NCBI GenBank assembly: GCA_003117195.1
Contig: BDSI01000109.1
Span: 80,320 to 144,319, forward strand
Reading direction: 5' to 3'
Length of the DNA: 64,000 nt
Origin: Eudorina sp. 2006-703-Eu-15
Lineage: Eukaryota; Chlorophyta; Chlorophyceae; Chlamydomonadales; Volvocaceae
Shown here in pieces: positions 11,545 to 23,286 of this stretch. Under the pieces are notes generated by a model, which saw nothing but the letters and a program-made list of their open reading frames with translations, was not told the origin of the DNA and ran no database searches. The translations under genes were made by a program, and so were the position numbers. The number at the start of each line of letters is the position of its first letter. Position 1 is the first letter of the stretch.

Positions 11545-13986
11545 TTAACACCTGCGCGTAGCCATGTCGCCGCACGTCTGCGCGCAAGCTCGGCATGCAT
11601 CCGCGCAGTTGCGCATGCACTGGTCGTTCTCCCCCATCATGCCCTCGCAGTCGTCGGCACACGCCACGCATACCTGAAGGGCGGGACACATTTGGGTCAA
11701 CTTCATGTCAACGGCTCAGCCAACAGGGCATTCAAGTACGACCAGCCTGCGGGTCCTCGACAATGGCTTAACGCTAACTAGCCAGCCAGGAGTTGATGAT
11801 GACTCCTTTGATAAGTCATCAACTGGACGCCGCGAGGCCCGGGCGTGCTACAGCATAAGTGGGATCGGGTCACGCCCGGCGCTTTGGCTGTACACTCGCA
11901 CACGTCTGGAAGCAAACGCGCAATCACTTGAGTCTTTGCGGCACAGCGGGGAATACCGTCGTCGTCGCACATCCCTGCTGGGCCGCATCGGTCAGCAACG
12001 GCGGTGGGGTTGTGCTGTCGCTGCTGGGCGCTCAGCTGGTCCGTCCACACCTCCCGGCGGGATGTCATCGTGCCAAACCCAGGTCCTGGGTCTCTTGACC
12101 CCATGTCCTCGTTTGGCGTGTACGACAACGCTGGCAGAACACGCGGGCGGGCTGTCGGCTGTACCGACCGAGTGGCCCGACCTTGACGGCCACCTGATGG
12201 TCCCCGGCCCCCGGCTCCCGGCCGCAACGACTCCGCAAATGCGGCCCCTTGAACAAGACGCAGCGGAAGTCCTCCCTGCTCCCATGGCTCGTCTACGGCC
12301 TGCCTGCCGCTCGCCACTCGCCCTTCGTCCCCTTCCGACCCCCGCCACACCGCACCTCCCGGCAGGCGGCACACGTGTGGACGTGCAGGTGGCTGCCGCT
12401 GATGAGGAAGCGCGCCGACGTGGCGCACATCGCGGCGCAGTTCTGCAGTTAGTTAGTTGGTTAGTTAGTTACAGACGGCGGGTCAGCGCTGTGGGTTGCT
12501 GCTCACTTGGGGTGTCTTGTGACCCATGGGTCAGTGCGGACGGTCAGTAGCGACGCGACCCGCGCATGCTTGGCGGCGTGTGCGAAGCATAGCAGCAATT
12601 CGCTGGACGGGAGGTCTGGTGGGGGTTGTTCGACGGGAGGTAGGGCTCTCGCATCTTGCTTCAACCCGTCCCGTCACGATTGCCGTGCCGCGGGCCAGCT
12701 GTGACTCAGATTCCGTCCCATGGGAGCCGCCGGCAAGGGCCAAGTCCCACCGTACTTGGGTCCAGCCCACGCACACAGATCAGGGCCCACAGTCCCACAC
12801 CCGAGCACCGACACCTGACAGCGGCCCCAGCTGGTGGGCTGGCACGGCGCCGCGGTCCGTTCCCAACACGCGGCATGGCAGCGCCTGACAGACTCCGTAC
12901 ACTCAAAAGGCATTAGTCGTGGCTGGTGGTCCTGGTGCGTGGTGCCCCTGGAATTATCGATCCCGTCGGTCATACACCGGGGGTCGGCGCTGCCGCGGCC
13001 CGGCTGTGTCCATACCCCCGGGGGCGTCGGCTTCCCACCTCCCACGCCGCCATCACCCCCACGCCCCAACCCACTGTGAGCCCACTCCCAACCGTTATTG
13101 CTGCTAAGGATACCACCCCGGGCCGGTCCGTTGCGGCTTCGGAGCTGCCGCTATGCGCGCGTCAGGTGGGGTTCCACCTCCACACAATTTGGGAGGCAAC
13201 ACCGGGCAGCACGACACGCGACCTGGCCGCGCTGCTCTTGGTATGCGGTAAATCAACTGGGAACCAACTGAAACGCTCACAGCGCACAACACACGCGACA
13301 CGCCACTCGCACTCGCCTCGAGCAGCAAGATGTGATCGGGTCGGGCGTGGTGCCCACCTGAGGCAGGGGTGAGGAGCACAGGGTTGGGACCAGCGCGGTG
13401 CAGCGCAGCACAGTGGCTTGCTGTCACGGGAATGAATTAATGAATGATATGGATGTTGGATGACGTACAAGTGGAAGCGCGAATGGCCCGAATGTCAATG
13501 CTGCTGTCCACGGGGCGGCGATGGATTCTTGGTCGCCCACAGTCGATGGGAATTAATTTTTCTATTTATTGATAATGATTTAGTTTGTTGGAAGAGGCAG
13601 CTGGGGCAAATCCTGGGGCTGTCCTGAATAGGCTCAAGACGAAGACCCACGGGTCAGGCCCTGACCCCGACCAGCCCCGGCGTCCTTTCCTCACACCAGC
13701 CCCGACACTCCAGACTTCCCTTTTTATCGACTGGAGGGGTTGCGGGCAGTGCCGGCGCTGTCCGGCGCCTCCCGGCGCTTTTCCCGTCGGCTTCCGGCGC
13801 ACCTTTGGCCAAACAGTGCGGGATGGTCTCCAGACACGATCGTTCGCACTCGCGGCAGTTATCGATGCACGCCTTCATCTCCGCCCCCGAGCGGTGCTGC
13901 TCGCTGGCGCTGGAGGGCGAGATGCTTGGCGCGCCGGCGGACGCTGCGGCAGCAGCAGCAGCCGTCGGCTCCGAAGTGCTCGCCAT
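11545..13986 (-). CDS. Four-helix-bundle copper-storage-type protein (Csp/DUF326-like)
   Basis: Four exons: 13803-13986, 13317-13357, 12356-12442 and 11545-11673 (TAA). They total 441 nt, 146 residues, fully in phase. After an Ala/Ser-rich N-terminus (about 35 residues) come Cys clusters typical of Csp copper-storage proteins: KACIDNCRECERSC, HCLAKGGHHARPDHI, NCAAMCATSARFL, HTCAACREVCVACADDCEG, and NCADACRACAQTCGD. There are 18 cysteines in all. In the bacterial family these line a four-helix bundle and bind many Cu(I) ions. No convincing signal or transit peptide is seen, so a cytosolic Csp3-like role is inferred. The second intron (13316 down to 12443) needs a GC donor (GAG/GCGAGT); this junction restores the expected family spacing (HILLLE/NCAAMC). 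Confidence 0.85.
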
Positions 13987-15714
13987 CAAAAGGACGAGGG
14001 GTCGTGTTCCGACCGCAAACTCCGCGCAGGCTCTTTTTTTGCACAAGGTTTGCACAGTACAGGAACGGACCGTCCGTCCTGGTCTTCACTTAGCCTTAAG
14101 GAGGGGCGGCTTCTGAGTGGTAGGACCAAGATAGATGCGAGAATGGCTGTTTTGCGGTTTGGTCAGAGGGCAGCAACTCGACACTGTTACAGAGGAACCG
14201 GAACGATTACAGGTGGCTGCCGGGCGATTTGAGGCCTTGAACGATTCAGCAGGCGAAGTAAGTGTCTCCAAGCCGTGCCCGAGGATCAACTCACAAGGTT
14301 CCCACACGTGGCGACATGTGCCCAGATCTCACGGTTGGCGAACATCGGCCGCCTGAGCACGCGGCGTCGGCACCCCAAGACGAGCCCGCCCTAAAATGCA
14401 ACCAGCAGCAACAATTTCATCCAGCGTGCGAACCAAAATTTTGTCGTGTCAAAGCTGCCGCTCTGGCCGCGCCAGATCTGTGAGGACGAGCATTTCGTTT
14501 TTTCCGGGTGCGGCACAAGCTCCAACGGAAAGCGCGATCGAGCCCCACGGCTTGCACGGGCCATGGGAAGGTATCGTGGGCGCTGTCCTGGCGTCTTGAG
14601 AAAACAAAGATGGCATCAGTGTGTCCGCCATTCATCCAAGGTCCTCTTTCGTCGCGTTGAGCTGACAACTTGATCACTGTCACCGGGGCGCATGCATGAT
14701 TGGCGTCCCCGTTCTTGGGCCCCGTTCTTGGGCCCCGTTCTTGGGCCCCGTTCTTGGGCCCCGTTCTTGGGCCCCGTCGCGAGTGGGCCGCCTTCGAGGT
14801 GCCGCGGATGCACTCCTTGCGAGGCCGCTTTCGCGCCCCAACTGACCGCTCCTTCCCCGTGCGCAAGGCCTCGCAAGGCCGCGCCCGCTGCTTGCGCATG
14901 GGGACTGCAGGCGAGAGGCGACAGTGACTCTCCCCAACCGGTGATAACCGCGGCCGGGGGGATATTTGATCGTGTTTGATGTCCCGTGAACCGACCGTCA
15001 ACTGGCCGCAGCGGGCGTGCGCCGGCGAGTGTGCCTCGGGCCGTCCTAGACTCGCTGAGGTCTGGGACCAACACGATTGGCGCCACATCCACCGCGCCCT
15101 ACCCGTCACCGCGCTGACGTGCTCCTCCTCCTCCACCCCGTCATCCTCCTCCGTCCTGTGCCGCGTCCATCGATTGGGCTCCTTACGCCGCAACCTCACA
15201 CCCGTACTGGGCACCGAAGGGGCAGTTCCGTGCCATCGCAGAATCGAACCGTGACGACACACACAACTGGACATCGGTTCTCGCGGCTCAGTTTTCTCTT
15301 ACACACATACACACACCCCACACACACACGCCGCCCTCACACACGGTCGAACTGGGTTCCAAATTTCTCTCTGGCTCAGTTGCCTCTTACCACACAGCCC
15401 GCAAGGACACACAGCCACGCGCGCCAACGCCGGGGTGAACCTTACTTAATGCGGCCAGCAGTCAACGGGCGGAGCAGCAACACAGTTTATGGTTTGTGAT
15501 AAACTGATAATCGCCGTGCTTGTCTGTATCACCCCTCGGGATATACAACCGGGATACACACGAAGGCGTTCGGCATACTGGATTGAAGCCAAGGGCCACC
15601 AAGCAACATAAAATGCGATACGCCGTGCACGCGATGACGGACCCCGTCGGGACATAATCCGCGGTGTCGGTCCGTCGTACAACACCGTCAGCTGTCGGTC
15701 CGTCGTACCTCACC
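13987..15714. other. Intergenic region between divergent genes
   Basis: No supported exon. It should contain the promoters of the copper-storage gene (-) and the membrane-protein gene (+). It holds a 13-bp tandem repeat (14711-14777) and a CA-rich tract near 15300-15350. Confidence 0.45.
14711..14777. repeat. 13-bp tandem repeat
   Basis: The unit GTTCTTGGGCCCC occurs five times head to tail. The spacer-less, short units exclude a CRISPR array. Confidence 0.9.
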
Positions 15715-18700
15715 ATGTCATCTGCGCGCTGGGCCGCGACCATGGGAAACCCCCCACCTCTGCCGGTGCTGCTCCTGCTCGTGTTACTGGTGCCGAAGCA
15801 CGGCGTGGAGGGCGCCCTTCCTGGAGCCATCCTTGGTCCCGCGGCCGCCAACCCCGGGGGCCAGTCCGATCGGCAGCACGTCGCTGCTGGGGTCCCGGGG
15901 GTCGTTGCTGGTACCAGTGCTGGTTCCGGAGCCGGGCCCGGTGCTGATGCTGGTTCCGGAGCTGTCGGCAGGCGGCTCCACGATACTGGGGCGGGCCTGG
16001 GCAGCCGAGACTGGGACCGAGATTGGGCTGTGGGCCTGGGAGGATACTCTTGGCCCTGGCAGCAGTACAGGCACGTACAGGGGCCGTACAGGAGCCGTAC
16101 AAAGGGCCGTACGCGGCCTGTTGGCTCGCCTGCATGAGGAGTTCCGAATGAGTCGCGAGACAGAGGCATCCTATGTTGCTATGTTGCTTTATTTTGAACA
16201 GGACTTCGGAAATAACCGAGCCCAGCGCAGACCTTGGTACGACACACGGGACACAGCGGCGAGCGTACGTTGAAGCCGGCCGTGTCCCCTCCGCTATTAT
16301 TGCACATGTCACGTGGATGTCGTGTGGTGTGTGCTGTGTGCTGTGTGCTGTGTGCTGTGTGCTGTGTGCTGTGTGCTGTGTGCTGTGTGCTGTGTGCTGT
16401 GTGCTGTGTGCTGCGTGCTGTGTGCTGTGTGCTGTGTGCTGTGTGCTGCACCCCGGGGCACCTGCAGGAGCCCGGTCTGCTCGTGTGCGCGGTCCCGTGG
16501 GTCGGCCGGGTGTGCGGATGCCACCCGCCTCATCTGCCGCCTGGCCCCCACCGGCAAGATCTGCGAGGCGCTGGAGTCGCCGGCGCGAGACGAGGCCATC
16601 GTACTGCCGTACATCCAGGCACGCCGGGTCGGGTCCGGTAGGGTCGGGTGCGTCGTGCGTGGGTGGGCCGTGGGCGGCACCCGCCTATCTACCGCCGGGC
16701 GAGGTGCGGATACGCGCGGGTCGGGTCTCGCCGCGATCCGTACGTACGTACGGCAACACTCTAACACCGCTGTCCTCACCGCTCAGAGGACGCAGTCCCG
16801 AGGGGTGCACGAAGTTCTCGGCACGGTGTGACTGCGAGGGCGGCACCCGTGGGGTCCACTGTAACCAAAATAATGGTTACATAACTAATCACAGAAGAGG
16901 ACTATTCTTTCTGTCCCCGTATCATTAACTAACGATGTTACAGTGGACCCCGTGGGTCATCCCCGTATCATGATTGATCAACGGCTCTGTTGTGTATGTG
17001 GCGTCGTGGTGCGTCGTGGTGCGGGTGGGAAGGAAGCCCGTACATGGCGGTGTCCTCAAGTCACCTACATCATGCAGGGGATGTGCTCGAGGGCATTCCC
17101 GCCTGCTGCGATTTGTCTCGCCGCTTCACTCCCTCCATGCCCTCGTGTCCTCCGCGCTTCGTCAAAACAGCCACTTGAACGAATGAACGTTACAGCGGAC
17201 CCCAAAGGGATCACCGGTGTATACCAGGGCAGGCCCCAGCAGGCCCCACCGCCACTTGTCTCACCCGCCGACGCCGCCGACGACGCCAACGCCGAAGCCG
17301 CCTCCGCGGCTGCCCCCGTCGTGGCCCGCCCTGCCGTGACCCTCCCCCCAGCGTGTGTGCGCGCAGCAGTCCGCCCCCGACACCGACACCGCCGCCGCCG
17401 CCGCTGCGCGGCCCCCGGGCGCCTCACAGCCCCCGAGTCCCGGCGCCGACAGAGCCGCCCAGGCCGCACCGTCCTCCACCGCCGCCTCGAACGCGGATGC
17501 CGTCCCTCCGCAACAACGAGCGCAACAACAACAGCGAGGACAGCAGGAGCAGCAGCAGCAGCCTGTCGCGCAACCGGTCGGTCAGCCAGCCCAGCAGACC
17601 GCCACCTCCGCCTCCACCGGCACCGGCGCCCCGTCCTCAACCCCCACCTCCTACCCGCCCTGCATCTGCGCCTACCTGGGGTTAGGTTCCGCGGAGTGCA
17701 GGGCGGCCGTCAGGGAGGTCTGTGGCGGCGGCGGCGGCGCCGCCGCTGGGACCGCCGCCGCCGCTGGGACTGCCGCCGCGGCGGCGCCAGCCGCGGAGGA
17801 ATCGCCGAGCAGTACACGCCCGCGCCTGCGCCTGACGCGGCGACGACTGCACCTGGCCACCGGCGACGCTGCCGCCGCCACTGCCGCCGCCGGCGAGGTT
17901 GCCGCCGCCGCCGCTGCCGCCGCCGCCGCCGCTGCCGGCAGCGGTGACCCCACGCCAGGCACCGGCGGCGTGTTGTGCTCCCTGGGCCCCGCATTCCAGG
18001 CGGGCAACGTGAGCAGCCTCCTCACGGGTACGGCATTGCGGGCCGTCTACCGGCAGCTCCGGGACGCCTGTTTCCCTGGCGCCATCACGGCGCCGTCGTA
18101 CTGCAACTGTGCCGTGGTGAGTCGTACAGCAGTACAGTACGACGATCGAAATGGCGGTAAATCTGTTCGAAATACAGCTGGCGCGCCTCGGCTACGAGCA
18201 CTTGGATGGCAGGGCGGGTTCAGCGGGGGGTCCGCAAACCGCGATCCGTGATACCTAGCGTTTCTGGGAATCACAGGATTCGCTGCCGTGGATGCCGTGG
18301 GCTTTCTCGCCCCGTGCAGGATCGGCCCTGTCATCTTCGGCACCGTACATGAACGCGGACACGTACGGAAGTACTACTGCATGCATGTACAACAGCATGC
18401 GCACGGCGCGTGATGCACGTACGGCAATTAATGCACTGTTGCCTGTGTGTCGCCAGCGCGGACCCTGTACGCACCCTATCACGTCCATTTTACTGCGGCT
18501 GCCGTACCGTGCCATGCCGTTTGTACGATACCGTACAGGACCCCTTCTCCGCCAACTGCGCGCTCTCCCTGACCAGCCTCTGCACCTCGGGCGACCCGCT
18601 GTGTCGGCTTACACTGGAGACCTGGGAGGGGCAGGCCCGCGCCACTGCGGTGCTGCGGACCTTCTTCAGCAGCACCTGCGGGGGCTTCAACCAAGGACTG

Positions 18701-21700
18701 GGCCTGGGCGCGGGCCCGGGCCGGGGACAGGGGCTGGGACAGGGACTTGACGGCGACCCGGGGCCCGCGGCGCCAGGGCAGCAGATGGACGTGGAGGTGG
18801 AGCAGGTGAACGGCGGGAAGGGCCGGACGGGCCCGCCTGCGGCTGAGGACGTGGCGGACGGCGGCTCGCGGGGCAAGGACAGCGGCGGCGCCGCCGGCGG
18901 CGGCGGCAGCGTAGCAGGTGCCGGAGGTCGTGCTGGCGGCGGCGGTGGCGGCGGCGGCGGCGCGGTCGTGGTGCGGCTGGAGCTGCCCGGTGGGTTGTAC
19001 AGCGGTACGGCGGTACGGTGGTTCGTGTGGTTGGGTGCGTTCCACGGCGCTGTTGTGGGGGCGAGGGGGGCGTGTCTCTAGGGCTCAAGAGCTCTGCGCG
19101 GTGGTTTTGCTGTACTCGGGTGCTGCGTGCCATATGCGTGCGCCTTGTGCGCCTTCAGTGCCATGCGGCGGGGTCATGCGGTTGCACGAAGTCGTCGAGG
19201 ACTCTCCGATGACCGGCGGTGTCACACGTGAGCGGAGCACTAGCGGTCCGCCATCGGGGAACGGTTTCCCCACCAAAGGGGGCCTGGTCAACCGCGGCGG
19301 CCGCCGCGCAGACGGTACTGACGGCGTGGAGCCGAGACTGCGCTTTCGCTGGGTCCGGCATGCGTACGGCACTCACAGTAACGCTTATCGCCGTACGTGC
19401 CCGTACATACGCCGCTGTCAAAACCTGTCCTGTCCTATCGTGGGTGCTGCGGCCATGTTCGACGCAGGTGTCGACCGAGCCGCCTTCCAGAGCCGCTACC
19501 AGGCCCCGCTGATCGCGGTGGTGGCGGCGGTGGCGGAGGTGCCCGTGAATGTCGTACAGGTCAGCAGCGCCATGGAGCTGCCCGCCGCCGCCGCCTCCTC
19601 CGGCACCACCGCCGCCGCCACCTCCGCCGCCGCCGCCGCCGATTCCGCGGCTGGCACCGCTGCTCCCCCCGCCGGCGCGGCAACCACTCCCGCCAGGACC
19701 ACCAGTAACGCCACCACTCCCGCCGCCGCTCCCGCCGCCGCCAGCACCGCGGCTGGCGCGGTCGCCGCCGCCGCCGCCACCACCAGCGCGACTGCCCTGC
19801 CGCCGCCACCTCCAACCGATGCAAGTGTCGGTTCCTCTGGCCTAGCCTCGGGCATAAAGCCTCGGGGAGGTGCCCCAGCGGCATTCGACGTCGCCGTCGT
19901 CGTCGGCGGCGGCTCGGGCACCGCTGGCCCGGGTGGCGGGACAAGTCCGGCCGGAGGCACCATATTCGACGCCCGAGGGACTACAGCTGCAGCTACTGAA
20001 GCTGCTACTGCTGGTGCTGCTACTGCTGATGCTGCTGGTACTGCTGGTGCTGCTACTGCGGCGAGTAGTAGTGACGGTCTGGGCGTGGCGGGGTTGGCGA
20101 CCTCGTCTCAGCAGCCCGGTAGTGAGGGCGGCGGCGCAGAGGACGGCGCTCCTCTCACTTTGGATGGCGCCGCCGCGGCTGCCGCCGCTGCTGTGGCTGC
20201 CGCCGCTGCGGCGGCTGCTCCTGCAGTTGCCGGCGGAGGGGCCAGGGCTAGCGTTGGGAGTGCGGCCCCGGGCGCGAGTGCGGGGGGGGCCGGCAGCGTG
20301 CGCATCGCGACGGTGGTCGGGGACCGCCGGCGGCGATTGGCCCAGCAGCAGCAACAACAGCAGCAGCAGCAGGAGTTGGGAGGCGCGGCGGCAGCTCAAC
20401 CAAAACCGCAGCAGCAGTCGCAGGCCGTCACGCTGGTCACGGCGGCGGCACCACAGCAGCAAGCCGATGAGCCTTCACTGCTGGTGTGTGGTTGTGGGGG
20501 TAGGGAAAGGGAAGGCTCTTCGGGTGTTATGAGAGCATGAACCCCAGCAATTGCACGATAGATGATACGAGGCGCCCACGAAGCTGTCTGGGCCTGTTGG
20601 ATTTCAAGGTCGGGACTAAGGGTCCTTCCACCTTGTAATGGGTGCGTCAATGGCATGGAGAGGGGGAGCTCCAGGGGGCGGTGTTGGTTGACTGCCCGGA
20701 ACTGCCCGGAGCTGGCTTTTGGGGAGTGCGGCTTTTGGGGAGTGCGGCGTCCATGCCCCGGCTCAAGGCCTGGGTGCGAATCACGGCCAGTATTATTACT
20801 ATGATGTCAAATGGACCCCGCTAGGGTCATCGGTGACAGCCGCAGCCTCCACACACCACACACTGCAAACACGATACCGCGCCGCAGTGGCGCACCGGAC
20901 AGGCTCCACAAGTGCACCAAGTGCACACTTTTGCCTCCGTCGATAACACAACCACTTCCTCCTCCGTGCGACCGTGCCCCCTCCCCTGTCGCCCCCTCGA
21001 CGGCCCCCTCCCGCAGGTCACCCTGACCATCGTTGTCGCCCAGCCGGTGGCCACGGAGCAGCGGCTGCTGAGGGCACTGACCCGCGGGTCGGGACTGCTG
21101 CTCGAGATCCAACAGCAGCTCGGCCTGCCCTACCCCGTGGCGTCGCTCACGACGGAGACCTACTCGGACGTCGGCTCCCCCGCCTCCACCTCTTCCTCTT
21201 CCTCATCATCCGCCGCCGCCTCCTCGGAGGCGGTCGACGCGGGGGCGGGCTCAGGCAGGTGGTGGTGCTCGCGGGTCGGAGAGACTGGAATGGAAATATG
21301 GAATGCATATTTGTCCGTTTAAGTGGCAGCGGGACTCCGAGGGGACCCCGAGAAGGGATTATCGGCGCCTACCCGTGCCACAGACAAGACCCGCGGCGGG
21401 GCCCATCGGCCCAAGCGGGGAGCTGGTGGAGGAGAGGAGGACGCACGACAGGGGATGTGTATGTGTGTATTTCCCGGGGAGGACGGTCCCCCGCTGTTGG
21501 ACTCAGGCGATGCAGGCAGTCCCTGCAGGGAGGCAGGGAGACCCGCGGGTCGGCCGTTGCGATAAACTCATGCCTGGGAGGGGACGGGCAGTGGAGGCTT
21601 CTGGGAGGGTTGTTTCGGTTGTTTCGGTTGGACCCCCACATGTACGGTACGGTACGGTACGGTACGGCATATCTCTGGGGGACCCCAAGCCGCGGGACTT

Positions 21701-23286
21701 CGAAGCGGCGGCATCACGGTATCGTTTCGTGTCTTTTCGCAGGCCCCGATTTCCGGGACGGTAGCTCCCGCGGGACCGGACCCGGGGGCGGCGGCCCGGC
21801 ACCACAGCTGCCCGACCCCTCGTCAGCACGCTCCGAAGAGCCAGCCGGCACAGCGGCACGGGCCCAACCGGGCGGCTCCACTGGCCCCGGAACCACTGGC
21901 CCCGGAACCACTGGCCCCGGATCTGACGGCCCCATGGGTGGGTCCATCGATTCGACTGGGGCTGCTCACGAGAGGTCCGAGCAACACCGTAGCGATCAGC
22001 AGCCGCGGGCGGCAGGGGGCGGCGCCGGCGGCAGCGGCAGCGGCAGCGGCCACGCTGCTGGCGGCGGCGGCACCGCGGACCCCGTCACGCGCATCGCCGT
22101 ACCGATTGTCGTGGCGGTGCTTGGCGGCGCGCTGTGCGCCGCCGCCGTCGCGGCCGCGGCGGTGCTGCTGCGCCGGCGGCGCCGCCGCCGCGGCGCCTTC
22201 GCGGTGGTCGCGACCCATGGGTCAGCACCCGTCCAGGATCCGCACCCAGGCAAGGCCGACGGGGCTGACGTGGCCTCCACCGACATGCTCACCGCCTCCC
22301 CGTCCCGACTGCTCTACGTGGCCACCAGCTTCAGGGGTGCAGCAGCGGGGCTCCATAACCACGCTGCGGGTGCCGGTGGCGGTATAGCGGTCGCCGCCAG
22401 CAGCCACGGCGCTGATACCCCAGAGGCGACCGCACCGCCACTGGTGGCGGTGGCGGGCGCTGTCGCGATGCGCCGGCGCGGCGGCTCAGAGGGCGCTGCC
22501 GGGCCTGGAGGGCCGCCGGGCTGTCACGGCGCCGCCGCCCGTGGTGGTGCCGGCTGGGCAACCGGCGGCGACGGCGGGGGCGGGGGCAGCAGCGGCGGCG
22601 ACGGCGGCGGCGGCTTCACGTTCCCGACGCTGACGCCCAAGGCGGCGGCAGCGGCGGCACTGGCCGCCCGGGGCGCCGCCGTCAGCTGGCAGTCGGATCT
22701 CGCCCCTGCGACGGCGGCGGCGGCGGGTGCGGCGGGTTCGGCACGCGGGCCGGTACCCCAACTCAGGAAGCCGCGGGGGACGGCCGCACAAGCGGCGGCG
22801 GCAGCCGCCACCGCCGCCGCCGCCTCCGGCGGCAGGCAGCCGCCGGACGGAGGACCAGGATCGGGGCTCCCTGCGCGGGTCGCCACCGCCGCCACGGGCG
22901 ACGGTGCGGAGCGCTGCACATCCCTGGAGCCCGCGCCGCCCTCCGCGCCACGCGCCGCGGCTCCCTCCGCGGCTCCCTCGGCTCCTCCCTCCGCTCCAGA
23001 CTCTCCAGTGCTGGGGCTACGTCCCCGGAGTGCTGAGGGGCTACCGGGCCAGTCTCTGGACGCAGACATGGCAGAGACAGGCCCACGGGTCGGTCAGGCG
23101 GCGGCGGCGCCGCCGCCGTCGCCGTCGCCGCAGGGCCCCCGGTTACCGGCGCTGGGATGTCTGGCCATCGGTCTTCCTCGATGGGACTCGGGATTGTCCA
23201 CCACCCCCAACGTCAGCCCCTCGGCCATGAGCCAGGTGGCGCAGCTGTCGCCGTCGTGCACCGTGTTCGCGGGCGGTGACGGCTGA
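15715..23286 (+). CDS. Cys-rich low-complexity single-pass membrane protein (volvocine type)
   Basis: Exons read with confidence: 17352-18116, 18539-18989, 19468-20483, 21017-about 21254 and 21743-23286 (TGA). The N-terminal exon starts at 15715 and codes a signal peptide core (PPPLPVLLLLVLLV); its 3' end is unresolved. A Cys-rich piece near 16468-16617 (VCSCARSRGSAGCADATRLI) probably belongs. The ectodomain has spaced Cys modules (CICAYLGLGSAECRAAVREVC; NCALSLTSLCTSGDPLC). A two-part beta/alpha module follows (VDRAAFQSRYQAPLIAVVAA; RIATVV...RRRRLAQ; VTLTIVVAQPVATEQRLL), interrupted by a long Ala/Ser/Gln loop. A membrane span (IAVPIVVAVLGGALCAAAVA) then leads into Arg-rich and disordered Ala/Gly/Pro cytoplasmic sequence. 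I know similar Cys and beta/alpha modules from volvocine surface proteins but cannot name a function. Confidence 0.6.
16325..16450. repeat. TGTGCTG heptanucleotide tandem array
   Basis: About 17 head-to-tail copies of the 7-mer TGTGCTG, with one TGCGCTG-like variant. It lies in a probable intron of the membrane-protein gene. It yields spurious Cys-Val ORFs in every frame. Confidence 0.9.
16845..16957. mobile_element. MITE-like element with ~21-bp terminal inverted repeats
   Basis: The left end (16845-16865) contains GGGGTCCACTGTAAC; the right end (16937-16957) contains GTTACAGTGGACCCC. They pair almost perfectly around a 71-bp AT-richer core. There is no coding capacity. It lies in an intron or gap of the membrane-protein gene. 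Confidence 0.65.
20791..20845. repeat. Dispersed repeat, copy 3 (inverted)
   Basis: On the minus strand it reads GCGGCTGTCACCGATGACCC and then GGGGTCCAT and ATCATAGTAATAAT, resembling the copies at 8457 and 36736. It lies in an intron of the membrane-protein gene. Confidence 0.55.
21641..21668. repeat. GGTAC pentanucleotide repeat
   Basis: About five uninterrupted copies of GGTAC within the intron before the last exon of the membrane-protein gene. Confidence 0.85.

Noticed and set aside
12841..12910. Minus-strand Cys-containing peptide (SVRRCHAACW) as an extra copper-storage exon
   Set aside because: The spacing does not fit the family, and the complete four-exon model leaves no phase for it.
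13141..13183. Alternative middle exon for the copper-storage gene (minus strand, VEPHLTRA)
   Set aside because: It runs into an in-frame TAG with no donor. The segment 13317-13357 (GHHARPDHILLLE) fits phase and family spacing exactly.
14711..14777. CRISPR-like short repeat array
   Set aside because: The 13-bp units are directly adjacent with no spacers, and the genome is eukaryotic.
16313..16640. Cys-Val-Leu repeat proteins and a Ser-Thr-Gln-His repeat protein on the other strand
   Set aside because: These are translations of the TGTGCTG heptanucleotide array in all frames, not genes.
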